This document shows positions 41,911-51,278 of a DNA stretch of 64,000 nucleotides, one piece after another. This DNA is from Microbaculum marinum (GTDB lineage Bacteria > Pseudomonadota > Alphaproteobacteria > Rhizobiales > Tepidamorphaceae), in NCBI RefSeq assembly GCF_042646165.1, contig NZ_JBHRTC010000021.1. One strand, given 5' to 3'. The first letter of the stretch is position 1. Every line of letters begins with the position of its first letter. The notes below the pieces were generated by a model. That model was not told where the DNA came from. It did no database searches and saw nothing but the letters and a program-made list of their open reading frames with translations. A program made the translations under genes and the position numbers.

Positions 41911-43743
41911 TCACCAGGCTCCGGCTGCCTCGAGCACCAGACTGGACCACTGCCGCGACGCCAGCCCCTTCCGGCGTGGCTTGATTTCCCGAACGCCCGC
42001 AGGGGTTTGGGCCGCCGAATTCATCCAGGCACCGGTCGGGACGAAGAAGCCCGTCTTGCCGCGATCGACGATATCGGCCGGCAGCGGCACCGATGGAGCG
42101 CCCGCGAGCGCTGCCTTTCCGGCGCCGACCCGAAGGTTCCGGATTACGGGGGCCATTCTCCGGAAAAGCCCGACATCGACCAGCGGAACGCGGATCTCGA
42201 GGCCGTGGGCCATGCCGGCCCAGTCGGCATCCCGGAGCAGTTGGTCGCGCATGTACTGCGTTGATTCCAGAAGACAAACGCGGGCCGTGTCGGACCGTGG
42301 ATCCGGCGCCAGACTCGCCTCGATCCGGCGCAACGGGTCCAGTCTTCGCAAGCCCTCCCGAACCAGCTTCTCGTCCAGGAATCGGGTGAGTTCGTGTGGC
42401 AGGAAGACGCCGCGGCGCAACAGGTAGGTACCCGCCCAGCTGCCGGAATACTCGAGGAATCCCAAGGCCTTCGGCCGCGCAGCGGCGAGACCGGGGGCCA
42501 TGACACTGATGGCAGAGCGTGTGGCACGACCCAGCCATGGCGATGCCGTCACCGTGCCATACCTGTGCCATCGCGGCACATCGACGAAGCTCGGGTAGCC
42601 GGCGAGCAGTTCGTCGCCGCCGAGCCCCGACATCGCCACCTTGATGCCCGCCTCGCGGGTCGCCTTGGCGACGAACCAGGTATTGACCCCGTCGATGGAG
42701 GGCTGGTCCATCGCCTCGAGGATCGCCGGAAGATCGGACCGGAACTCGCCTTCGCCGACCCGACGCACGGAGTGCCTCGCCCCGTACTGTTGGGCGACGC
42801 GCGCGGCCAGCGGCGCCTCGTCCTCGTCGGTTCCGGAGAACTCCTCGAAGGCCAGGGTGATCGCCCGTATATCCTCCTGACCGGCATCGCGCATCAGGCC
42901 CAGCAGGGCGCCGGAGTCGACGCCGGCAGACAGGAACACGCCGACCTCGACGTCCGACAGCAGGTGCGCTCGCACGCTCTCCAGGACGCCGGCGCGCGTG
43001 CGCTCCGGCAGGTCGGCGGCGGGAACCGGATCGCCGGCTTCCTCGGCCATCACCTTGGCGAGGTTCGCGTAGGCCCGGGGCGCTTGCGCGCCCTCGCGGT
43101 CGACCCATAGCGTATGTCCGGCCGGAAGCGCGCGGATGTCGCGGTAGAGCGTGAACGGCTCCGGCACATAGCCGAACATGCAGAAGCCGACCAGGCCGGC
43201 CGGCTCCGGATCGCGCGACACTTGCCCACCGGCCAGCAGCGCCTTGACCTGCGATGCGAAGCGGAAGCTGCGACCGTCGTCTGCGAAGTAGAGCGGCTTG
43301 ATCCCATACGGATCGCGGGCGAGGAAGAGGCCGGATCGGACCTGATCCCATACCGCGAAGGCAAACATGCCGCGCAGCCGCCGCACCATCGCGGTTCCGT
43401 GCCGCGCGTAGAGGTGCAGCAGGGCCTCGGTATCCGAAGTCGTGCGGAACGCGACGCCGTCCGCCTCCAGTTCGGCGCGCAACTCCGGGTAGTTGTAGAT
43501 CTCGCCGTTGAATACGACGACGAAGCGGCCGTCCTCGCTCGCCATCGGCTGCAGAGCGCGATCGGACAGGTCGAGAATGGCGAGCCTGCGATGGCCGAGG
43601 CCGACGCGCCGGTCGGCATTCCACCACAGGCCTTCCCCGTCCGGACCGCGGGCGCGCATGTGCTCGCGGGTCGCAAGCAACTCCGTCTCGCAAGGCCGCG
43701 GCGCGGCGTCATGATAGGCGAATATGCCGTTCAGACCGCACAT
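41911..43743 (-). CDS. Glutamine-dependent asparagine synthase-like amidotransferase (AsnB family)
   Basis: 610 residues. Cys2 (MCGLNGIFAY) is the glutaminase nucleophile; VVFNGEIYNYPELRAEL and TTSDTEALLHLY complete the N-terminal Ntn domain. The synthetase domain from about residue 230 has DVEVGVFLSAGVDSGALL (PP-loop), MSGLGGDELLAGYPSF and LEIRVPLVDVGL. Cluster-borne members of this family amidate carboxylates, often uronic acids of surface glycans, rather than aspartate. The WbpA-like dehydrogenase at 2947-4293 would provide a uronic acid target. Role is inferred from context. Confidence 0.9.
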   Translation of the reverse strand: MCGLNGIFAYHDAAPRPCETELLATREHMRARGPDGEGLWWNADRRVGLGHRRLAILDLSDRALQPMASEDGRFVVVFNGEIYNYPELRAELEADGVAFRTTSDTEALLHLYARHGTAMVRRLRGMFAFAVWDQVRSGLFLARDPYGIKPLYFADDGRSFRFASQVKALLAGGQVSRDPEPAGLVGFCMFGYVPEPFTLYRDIRALPAGHTLWVDREGAQAPRAYANLAKVMAEEAGDPVPAADLPERTRAGVLESVRAHLLSDVEVGVFLSAGVDSGALLGLMRDAGQEDIRAITLAFEEFSGTDEDEAPLAARVAQQYGARHSVRRVGEGEFRSDLPAILEAMDQPSIDGVNTWFVAKATREAGIKVAMSGLGGDELLAGYPSFVDVPRWHRYGTVTASPWLGRATRSAISVMAPGLAAARPKALGFLEYSGSWAGTYLLRRGVFLPHELTRFLDEKLVREGLRRLDPLRRIEASLAPDPRSDTARVCLLESTQYMRDQLLRDADWAGMAHGLEIRVPLVDVGLFRRMAPVIRNLRVGAGKAALAGAPSVPLPADIVDRGKTGFFVPTGAWMNSAAQTPAGVREIKPRRKGLASRQWSSLVLEAAGAW

Positions 43744-43749
43744 GGAGGG

Positions 43750-44496
43750 TCAGCGGACCATGAATTGCGACAGCTTGCGCAATGGCTTGGCGAGCAGCGC
43801 GGCGTCGACGACGCCGGAGCCGAGCCAGGCTCGGCGGGCGCGAAGCGCCTCGAGATTGTGCTGCGCGTAGGATCGGATATCGCGCGTGCTGCGCCCTCCC
43901 ATACTCATGTCGACCAGCACCCGGTCGAGATAGGCAGTGGAAAACTCGTGCAGTTCGCAGGCCCGCAGCATCCAGTCGTAGTCGGCGGCAATCGGGTAGC
44001 CGAGATCGAAACTGCCGACAGCGTCCGCCACGGCGCGACGGACATGAAAGGTCGGATGGGCCGGCATCCAGCCGCGACCGAAGTGACCGTGCCGGAACGA
44101 CGACCCCCGCCATTGCCGCACGACCCGCCCGGACTCATGGCCGGCGACGAAGTCGACATTGCCGAACACGATGTCGGCCTTCGCCAGGCCCTCGGCGAGG
44201 ACGCCAAGCGCCTCCGCGTCGTGAAACCGGTCATCCGCGTTGAGAAAGCCGACGGCATCGCCGTCGAAGCGAGCGAGGCCCTTGTTCATCGCGTCGTAGA
44301 GGCCGCGGTCCGGCCCGGTGACCACGGTGAGATCCGGGCAGGCATAGCGGTCGAGTATCTGCAGCGTCCCGTCGCTCGAGCCTCCGTCGACGACGACGAT
44401 TTCCTTGTCGGGGTGGCGCTGGGCGAAGAACGAGTCGAGCGTATGGGCAATGCTTCCCGCCGCATTCAGGCACACGGTGACCACCGAAAGCCGCAC
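43750..44496 (-). CDS. Glycosyltransferase family 2, WcaA-like
   Basis: 248 residues from GTG at 44496, five bases after the fcl stop. The frame is open further upstream but that part shadows fcl. LSVVTVCLNAAGSIAHTLDS, EIVVVDGGSSDGTLQIL, GPDRGLYDAMNKGLARFDG and VGFLNADDRFHD form the GT-A core. The R-G-x-Y-D-A-M-N-K-G run is typical of the small GT2 enzymes that travel with gmd and fcl. It may therefore transfer fucose, but no donor-specific residue can be recognised. Confidence 0.9.
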   Translation of the reverse strand: MRLSVVTVCLNAAGSIAHTLDSFFAQRHPDKEIVVVDGGSSDGTLQILDRYACPDLTVVTGPDRGLYDAMNKGLARFDGDAVGFLNADDRFHDAEALGVLAEGLAKADIVFGNVDFVAGHESGRVVRQWRGSSFRHGHFGRGWMPAHPTFHVRRAVADAVGSFDLGYPIAADYDWMLRACELHEFSTAYLDRVLVDMSMGGRSTRDIRSYAQHNLEALRARRAWLGSGVVDAALLAKPLRKLSQFMVR

Positions 44497-44501
44497 GCCG
44501 G

Positions 44502-45470
44502 TCAGGTCTCCATCATCGCGGCCATGCCGCGCGCCGTGCCCTGACGGGCGGCAAACCAGGCATATGTCCCCCGGATGCCTTCGGCCAGCGGCGTCGAGGC
44601 CCGCCATCCGAGGCCGGCAAGGCGCGAGGCATCCACCACCTTCCGCGGCGTCCCGTCCGGCTTCGAGGTATCGAAGCGCAGCGCCCCGCCATAGCCGACC
44701 ACTTCGGCGATGAGCTCGGCCAGCCCGCGGATGGTGATCTCCTCGCCGGTGCCGACATTGATCGGGACGCTTTCCTCGTAGTGGCAGGCCAGAAACACCA
44801 GCGCGTCGGCCAGGTCGTCGACATGCAGGAACTCCCTGAGCGGCGCGCCCGTGCCCCAGACGATCATCTCCGGTTCTTCTCGCGTCTTCGCCTCGTGGGC
44901 CCTGCGCAGCAGCGCGGCCAGAACGTGGCTCGATGCGGGATCGAAATTGTCGCCCGGACCGTAAAGATTGCTCGGCTGGGCCGAGATGAAGCGGCACCCG
45001 TGCTGCGCGCGGTAGCTTTCCGCAAGCTTGATGCCGGCGATCTTCGCGATGGCATAGGCCTCGTTGGTCGGCTCGAGGGGGCCGGTCAGCAGCGCCTCCT
45101 CCCGGATCGGCTGCGGCGCGTATTTGGGATAGATGCAACTGGAGCCGAGCAGGACGAGCTTTTCCGTCCCGCAGCGGCGAGCCGCCTCCATCACGTTGGC
45201 TTCGATCATCAGGTTGTCGTAGAGAAACGACGCGGGATGATCGCGGTTGGCAAGGATGCCGCCGACCCTGGCAGCAGCGAGAAAGACCAGTTCCGGCCGC
45301 GCCTCGGCGAGCCAATCCTCGGTCTCGGCCTGCCGCCGCAGGTCGACCTCTTCGCGGCCGACCGTCAGCAGTTCGCAATCCTCGTCGGCAAGCCGGCGCA
45401 TGAGGGCGGAGCCGACCATCCCGCGATGGCCGGCGACCCAGACCCGCTTGCCGGCAAGGTCGTACGACAT
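44502..45470 (-). CDS. fcl: GDP-L-fucose synthase
   Basis: 322 residues from ATG at 45470, one base after the gmd stop. It has the SDR motif VAGHRGMVGSALMRRL, AAARVGGILANRDHPASFL, the catalytic GSSCIYPKYAPQPI and NEAYAIAKIAGIKL (Tyr-x3-Lys), then QPSNLYGPGDNFDP. These are signature stretches of GDP-4-keto-6-deoxy-mannose 3,5-epimerase/4-reductase. With Gmd it makes GDP-L-fucose from GDP-mannose. It is followed by a GT2 gene that may use the product. Confidence 0.96.
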   Translation of the reverse strand: MSYDLAGKRVWVAGHRGMVGSALMRRLADEDCELLTVGREEVDLRRQAETEDWLAEARPELVFLAAARVGGILANRDHPASFLYDNLMIEANVMEAARRCGTEKLVLLGSSCIYPKYAPQPIREEALLTGPLEPTNEAYAIAKIAGIKLAESYRAQHGCRFISAQPSNLYGPGDNFDPASSHVLAALLRRAHEAKTREEPEMIVWGTGAPLREFLHVDDLADALVFLACHYEESVPINVGTGEEITIRGLAELIAEVVGYGGALRFDTSKPDGTPRKVVDASRLAGLGWRASTPLAEGIRGTYAWFAARQGTARGMAAMMET

Positions 45471-45471
45471 C

Positions 45472-46563
45472 TCAGGCACGCTGGCGCCCGACACTCGACT
45501 CGGACGCGGCATTCCGGGCCTGGAGCGATACGGCCGCCAGGTCCTCGCGCACCATTTCGGCAATGAGATCATCCAGGCCGACGGTGTGATGCCAGCCGAG
45601 CAGTGTCCGGGCCTTGGAAGGGTCGCCAACGAGCACATCGACCTCGGCCGGCCGGAAATAGCGGGGATCGACCTCCACCAGGACACGACCCGTGCGGCCG
45701 TCCCGGCCGACCTCGGCCTCCCCGGTGCCCTCCCAGACCACAGGCATTCCGACCTCGGCAAACGCCCGCTCGGTGAAATGCCGTACCGTGTGCGCTTCGC
45801 CGGTGGCGAGGACGTAGTCGTCCGGCTCGTCCTGCTGCATGATCCGCCACATGCCCTCGACATAGTCTCGGGCGTGCCCCCAGTCGCGCCGGGCATCGAG
45901 GTTGCCGAGAAAAAGCTTGTCCTGCAGGCCCGAATGGATCGCGGCGACCGCACGGGTGATCTTGCGGCTGACGAAGGTCTCGCCACGGATCGGGCTCTCG
46001 TGGTTGAATAGGATGCCGTTGGAGGCATGCAGGCCGTAGGCCTCGCGGTAGTTCACGGTGATCCAGTACGCATAGAGCTTCGCCGCACCGTAGGGGCTGC
46101 GGGGGTAGAACGGCGTCGTCTCCGACTGGGGCACCTCCCGGGCCTTCCCGTAGAGTTCCGAGGTGGAGGCCTGGTAGAACCTCGTGCGCTTGTCGAGCCC
46201 CAGAAGGCAGATAGCCTCGAGCAGCCGCAACGTGCCGAGACCGTCGGCGTTGGCGGTGTATTCCGCGGTTTCGAAGCTCACCTGCACATGGCTTTGCGCC
46301 GCGAGGTTGTAGATCTCGTCGGGCTGGGTCTCCTGCACGATACGGATCAGGTTGGTGGCATCGGTCATGTCGCCGAAGTGCAGCAATAGCCGCGGGTCCG
46401 GCTCGTGCGGGTCCTGGTAGAGGTGTTCGATCCGGCCCGTGTTGAAGGAGGACGAGCGGCGCTTCACGCCATGGACGATGTAGCCCTTCGACAGGAGAAG
46501 CTCGGCCAGATAGGCACCATCCTGCCCGGTAATCCCGGTGATCAGGGCGACCTTCGCGGTCAC
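45472..46563 (-). CDS. gmd: GDP-mannose 4,6-dehydratase
   Basis: 363 residues, GTG start at 46563. The N-terminus is the classic Gmd stretch ALITGITGQDGAYLAELLLS, then VKRRSSSFNTGRIEHLY, NLAAQSHVQVSFE, QASTSELYGKARE and FYPRSPYGAAKLYAYWI, the last with the catalytic Tyr-x3-Lys. NHESPIRGETFVSRKITRA and GNLDARRDWGHARDYVEGMW follow. It dehydrates GDP-mannose to GDP-4-keto-6-deoxymannose. It lies six bases from galE. Confidence 0.97.
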   Translation of the reverse strand: MTAKVALITGITGQDGAYLAELLLSKGYIVHGVKRRSSSFNTGRIEHLYQDPHEPDPRLLLHFGDMTDATNLIRIVQETQPDEIYNLAAQSHVQVSFETAEYTANADGLGTLRLLEAICLLGLDKRTRFYQASTSELYGKAREVPQSETTPFYPRSPYGAAKLYAYWITVNYREAYGLHASNGILFNHESPIRGETFVSRKITRAVAAIHSGLQDKLFLGNLDARRDWGHARDYVEGMWRIMQQDEPDDYVLATGEAHTVRHFTERAFAEVGMPVVWEGTGEAEVGRDGRTGRVLVEVDPRYFRPAEVDVLVGDPSKARTLLGWHHTVGLDDLIAEMVREDLAAVSLQARNAASESSVGRQRA

Positions 46564-46569
46564 AGCGGC

Positions 46570-47633
46570 CTAACCGCGGACCACCGCAGAGCGGCCGGCC
46601 CCTTGGCCGTCCGCATCGGCAGCGCTGCGAGGGCCGGGCCCGGTCACTGCCATGGCGGGGCCGGCGCGCCGGTGCCATCGGCAGGCGTCCTCGACCATCG
46701 TGCGCAACTGCGTCGACCGGGCGCGCCAGCCCAGCAGCGTTTCCGCGCGGGTCGGGTCGGCAACGAGACGGGGCGGGTCGCCGGCGCGCCGATGCGACCG
46801 ACGGGTGGGCACGTCCACTCCGGTCACGGACTCCACGGCCGCAATGACTTCGGATACCGATGCACCGGCTCCGGTGCCCAGATTGACGGTCCGAGAAGCC
46901 CCCCCTTCCTGCAAATATCGGACCGCCGCGACATGGGCGTCGGCGAGATCGCAAACGTGAACGTAGTCGCGGATGGCGGTGCCGTCGGGGGTCGGATAGT
47001 CGGATCCGAAGATCTCGACTGGGACGGCGCTGCGATCCAGCGCCGCTGCTATGACGATGGGGACCAGATGGGTCTCCGGATCGTGCCTCTCGCCGATGTC
47101 ACCGCCGGGATCGGCGCCCGCGGCGTTGAAGTAGCGCAGCCGCACGGAACGCACCCGTTGAGCCGTCTCGAAGTCCCCCATCATACGCTCGCAGGCGAGC
47201 TTGGTCGCGCCGTAGGGGTTCACCGGCCGCTCCGCGAGGTTCTCCGAGATGCGGTCCACGCCGGGATCGCCATAGACCGCGCAGGAGGAGGAAAATACGA
47301 GGTCCCGAACGCCGCATGCCACCATCGCCTGCAGCAGCCGCAGTGTGCCGACGACGTTCACGTCGTAGTACCGGCCGGGATCGCGCATGGACTCCCCGAC
47401 CAGAGCGAGAGCGGCGAAGTGCATCACGGCGGCAGGGCGCCATTGGCGCAAGGCCTTTTCCACGCCCTCACGGTCGCGAACGTCGCCGGTTACCAGGGGA
47501 CCCCATTTGACGAAATCCGCGTGGCCGGTCGAAAGGTCGTCATAAACGACCGGCTGGAAGCCGGCGCGCGCCAGCGCCTTGCAGGCGTGGGCTCCGATGT
47601 AGCCGGCGCCGCCGACCACCAGGACGGGCGTGC

Positions 47634-47637
<4 letters not shown>
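46570..47637 (-). CDS. galE: UDP-glucose 4-epimerase, apparent CTG start
   Basis: 355 residues. The Rossmann start is VLVVGGAGYIGAHACKALA, then VMHFAALALVGESMRDPG, FSSSCAVYGDP, VNPYGATKLACERMMGDF with Tyr-x3-Lys and LRYFNAAGADPGGDIGERH. It interconverts UDP-glucose and UDP-galactose. The conserved N-terminus begins at CTG 47637, overlapping the upstream TGA as CTGA. No ATG, GTG or TTG precedes the first strand in frame. The next candidate (GTG inside LVVGG) would cut into that strand. The last about 30 residues are an unconserved Ala/Gly/Arg-rich tail. Confidence 0.93.
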
Positions 47638-48719
<1,082 letters not shown>

Positions 48720-48750
48720 CGAACAGGTTCCGGCGTCACGGGTTCGGCCT

Positions 48751-50049
48751 CTAACGCGCCCCGAAGCCCGTCAGCACGGTGCGCACCGTCTTGGCGGCGA
48801 TCAGCAGGTCGAGCCAGGGCGAGAAATACTTGATGTAGTAGAAGTCGTAGTGAAGCTTGCCGGTCGCCGCCATCACCTCGGCGACATTGCCCTGGTGGAC
48901 TTGCGCCCAGCCTGTGATGCCGGGCCGGACGATGTGGCGGTAGCTGTAGAACGGAATCTGGCTCTCATACCATTCCGACAGCGCCAGCGCCTCCGGACGC
49001 GGCCCGATCCAGCTCATCTCGCCCTTGAAGATGTTGACGATCTGCGGCAGTTCGTCGAAGCGGTAGCGGCGCAGGAAACGGCCGACACCGGTGATCCGCT
49101 CGTCGTCGGCCTCGGTGTACTCCTTGCCCGGAATGCCGCATCGCATGGTGCGGAACTTGAAGATCGTGAAGACCGCTCCGCGGAAGCCCATCCTCTGCTG
49201 CCGAAACAGCACCGGCCGGCCGTCCTCGAGCACGATGGCAAGGGCGCAGGCCCCGGCCATCGCCAGCGCGAGGGGGGCGACGGCGGCAACGGCCAGCAGA
49301 TCCAGGGCCCGCTTGAACCGCAGGTAGATCGAGGACGGCAGGAGCGAGCCGAGCGTGTTCTCCGACAGGTGCTCGATCTGCACCGTGCCGCTCAGCATCT
49401 CGGACACCTGCTTGGAATGGTAGACCGGAAGGCCGCCGAGGGCGCAGCTGGCGAGGAAACGCTCCCAGTCGCGCGGCAGGTCGGCGCCCAGGTCGGCGAC
49501 GACGCCGTTGATGTATTCGGGTGGCAGGTCCGGCTCGCGCGCGACCATCCAGTCGGCCTGCGGGGTCTCCAGCAGCTTGCCCGTGCGGCCAAACGGCAGC
49601 AGCAGCAGGTGCGGCCGCCGCAGCCGGCGCTCGGCGATCTGGACGAAGGAGAACCAGAGCAGCGCCAGGCCGAAGCTGACAATCATCTGCATCCGGGAAT
49701 AATCGAACCGGAGGAAGAAGAAGACGATGATGACCGCGGCAAACACCACCGCGAAGACCGGAAGCACGTAGGTCACCCCGGGCACGCCCGGGTAGGTCGT
49801 CATCCGCCTGAGGATGTAGGCCCCGAACAGGATGGCGGCGAAGGTGCCGACGGTCGTGTTGCCGTTGCTGCCCAGCCAGGGCGGAACGTCGAACCCGGAA
49901 ACGATCAGGGCGGGCAGAACCACCGCGACGAGGATGGCGCCGGCGAGCTGATAGCGATTGCGCGCCAGCAGCCGATAGGCGCCGCGCCAGCCCAGATGCC
50001 TTGGCATCGCGGGAACCGGACGAGGTATGTTGGGGAGGGTGTAGTTCAA
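48751..50049 (-). CDS. Polyprenyl-phosphate sugar-1-phosphate transferase (WbaP/PHPT family)
   Basis: 432 residues with about four N-terminal membrane spans, a soluble middle domain, a further span near 265-285 and the C-terminal transferase: FRQQRMGFRGAVFTIFKFRT, YRFDELPQIVNIFKGEMSWIGPRPE and HIVRPGITGWAQVHQGN. It places the first sugar phosphate on undecaprenyl phosphate, starting each repeat unit at the inner membrane. The start is uncertain: TTG at 50049 or ATG at 50007, neither with a good ribosome site. It follows the NusG-like gene after a 115-base leader containing an ops-like motif. Confidence 0.94.
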   Translation of the reverse strand: MNYTLPNIPRPVPAMPRHLGWRGAYRLLARNRYQLAGAILVAVVLPALIVSGFDVPPWLGSNGNTTVGTFAAILFGAYILRRMTTYPGVPGVTYVLPVFAVVFAAVIIVFFFLRFDYSRMQMIVSFGLALLWFSFVQIAERRLRRPHLLLLPFGRTGKLLETPQADWMVAREPDLPPEYINGVVADLGADLPRDWERFLASCALGGLPVYHSKQVSEMLSGTVQIEHLSENTLGSLLPSSIYLRFKRALDLLAVAAVAPLALAMAGACALAIVLEDGRPVLFRQQRMGFRGAVFTIFKFRTMRCGIPGKEYTEADDERITGVGRFLRRYRFDELPQIVNIFKGEMSWIGPRPEALALSEWYESQIPFYSYRHIVRPGITGWAQVHQGNVAEVMAATGKLHYDFYYIKYFSPWLDLLIAAKTVRTVLTGFGAR

Positions 50050-50065
50050 AGGGTGCAGGTCAGCG

Positions 50066-50086
50066 TTCGGTTCAACCGAATTCGGA
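50066..50086. repeat. Nested palindromes in the leader before the sugar transferase
   Basis: TTCGGTTCAACCGAA (50066-50080) is a perfect 7-base inverted repeat around one central base, and CCGAATTCGG (50077-50086) is a second palindrome sharing its edge. They lie in the 115-base leader, 17-37 bases before the probable TTG start of the sugar transferase. They could be an operator for an unknown regulator, or RNA structure that acts with the ops-like motif just upstream. Confidence 0.45.
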
Positions 50087-50093
50087 ATTTTCC

Positions 50094-50106
50094 CGCGCTA
50101 CCGCAC
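50094..50106 (-). promoter_or_regulatory. ops-like element for a NusG/RfaH-type antiterminator
   Basis: On the minus strand this reads GTGCGGTAGCGCG, sharing the nine-base core GCGGTAGCG with the enterobacterial ops consensus (GGCGGTAGnnT). It is in transcript orientation, in non-coding leader, between a NusG-paralogue gene and the long polysaccharide operon. The same nine bases occur elsewhere by codon chance, for example on the plus strand at 35706-35714 and 49060-49068. Location, not sequence alone, is what makes it plausible. Confidence 0.5.
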
Positions 50107-50164
50107 TTCGGGTGACTCGCCCCCAAAGCCGCAGACTGCGAGATCGCGCGCCAGATCCGAGCCT

Positions 50165-50734
50165 TCAGGCGGCAGGGACGACTGTCTCGCGTGTTGCAAA
50201 GAGGGGGACATGCCCCCCCATGATCTCCATCAGGATCCGCACCCGGCCGGACGGATCCAGCTTGATCAGCCGCCCGATGCATCCGGCGAACGGCCCCGAC
50301 AGGAGCCTAACCGATTCGCCCGGCACCAGCCGCGGTTCCATCGACAGGGCGCCCTCCTCGTCGAGCATCGCCTGGAGGTCCTCGACGACGCCGTGCGGCA
50401 CCGGCATCGGATAGTCGCCGGCCATCAGCATGGAGGTCACTCCGAAGGTGCCGTTGACGCTGCGCCAGCGGTCGCGGTCGAGGGCCAGCTCGACGAACAG
50501 GTAGCGGGGGAACAGCGATGCCTTGACCCTACGGAAGCGCCGGGCGTGGCGCACCGTTTTCACGTGCACGGGATGGAAGGTATGGAAGCCCTGCCGCTGC
50601 AATTGCGCCTGTGCCCCGGCCTCGCGATGAGGCAGGCAGTGGACCACGTACCACCGGCGCCCGCCGTCGGGCGGCCCACCGGCGGATTGGCGCTTGTTTC
50701 CCCCCAAACTCGATCCTCGGCGCAGATCGTTCAA
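50165..50734 (-). CDS. Specialised NusG/RfaH-type transcription elongation factor
   Basis: 189 residues from TTG at 50734 (GAGG ribosome site); TTG at 50704 with GAGGA is an alternative. After a short basic leader comes the NGN domain (about 27-125): RRWYVVHCLPHREAGAQAQL, GFHTFHPVHVKTVRHARRF and SLFPRYLFVELAL, a pattern typical of RfaH/LoaP/UpxY-like paralogues. The KOW domain is PGESVRLLSGPFAGCIGRLI. Such factors bind paused RNA polymerase at an ops site and suppress termination in long operons. It heads a minus-strand locus of about 48 kb, as expected. The housekeeping nusG is normally next to secE and rplK, which are absent here. Confidence 0.9.
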   Translation of the reverse strand: MNDLRRGSSLGGNKRQSAGGPPDGGRRWYVVHCLPHREAGAQAQLQRQGFHTFHPVHVKTVRHARRFRRVKASLFPRYLFVELALDRDRWRSVNGTFGVTSMLMAGDYPMPVPHGVVEDLQAMLDEEGALSMEPRLVPGESVRLLSGPFAGCIGRLIKLDPSGRVRILMEIMGGHVPLFATRETVVPAA

Positions 50735-50952
50735 ACCGCCGCCTCACTACCCGACGTTGCGTCAGTTTGCAAGTTCGCCCCCGGCCGCGCTATGTGGTGC
50801 ATGGCACGGGCCGGCGGTCGGGAGGAGCAGCGCAATCGGCCCGCAGCAACGACGGGCCCGCGGCCGCGGCGACTGCATTGCCGATTGGACGCCGTCGGCA
50901 TCCGGAACTCATCGAAACGCCTGTACGAGTTCGCAAACATTGCTGCGGGGGA

Positions 50953-50982
50953 TTGTAATCGAACTCGCGGCGATGATATAGG
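50953..50982 (+). promoter_or_regulatory. Probable promoter of tRNA-Gln
   Basis: TTGTAA (50953-50958) and TATAGG (50977-50982) with an 18-base spacer lie just before the tRNA, followed by a GC-rich discriminator (GGCCC) as is common for stable-RNA promoters. The predicted transcript would begin near 50989, about 8 bases before the mature 5' end. The rest of 50735-50996 shows no gene; a promoter for the NusG-like gene should lie here on the other strand, but I could not identify one. Confidence 0.5.
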
Positions 50983-50996
50983 GCCCAAGCCCCGGG

Positions 50997-51070
50997 TGGG
51001 GGATAGTTTAACGGTAGAACCGCGGACTCTGACTCCGCTAGTCCTGGTTCGAATCCAGGTCCCCCAGCCA
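50997..51070 (+). tRNA. tRNA-Gln (anticodon CTG)
   Basis: 74 bases with an encoded CCA. The acceptor stem TGGGGGA (50997-51003) pairs with TCCCCCA (51060-51066), then G-CCA. The anticodon arm is GCGGA-CTCTGAC-TCCGC with CTG in the middle of the seven-base loop. The T arm is CCTGG-TTCGAAT-CCAGG. All arms pair without mismatch, so it should be functional. It separates the polysaccharide locus from the efflux genes. Confidence 0.97.
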
Positions 51071-51278
51071 CCTCCCGCTTCGGCGCCCGCCGCGGGCGGA
51101 CGCCTGCCCCGCGGTGAGCCGGCGGCTGCGATCGCCGCGAACGCGCGGGATGTTGATCGCCATTTCTCTTGACCCCGGCCGTCTTGCTGCCATCCTTATC
51201 GCGCAATCAGACATTCTGATCTTCGCGTCCGGGGGGCGCAGCCCTGCGGTGCCGGGCACAATCGGGAAGGACCACCAC
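51071..51278. other. Intergenic region between tRNA-Gln and the efflux operon
   Basis: This 208-base gap has a GC-only hairpin (CGCCCG, loop CCG, CGGGCG at 51084-51098) without a T tract just after the tRNA, perhaps a processing or weak termination signal. A ribosome site GGGAAGGA at 51264-51271 serves the adaptor gene. No regulator gene or clear promoter for the efflux operon was recognised. Confidence 0.4.

Noticed and set aside
50997..51070. tRNA-Gln as an attachment site for the polysaccharide locus as a genomic island.
   Set aside because: The tRNA 3' end points away from the locus, no integrase is present, and I saw no repeat of the tRNA 3' end at the far side.
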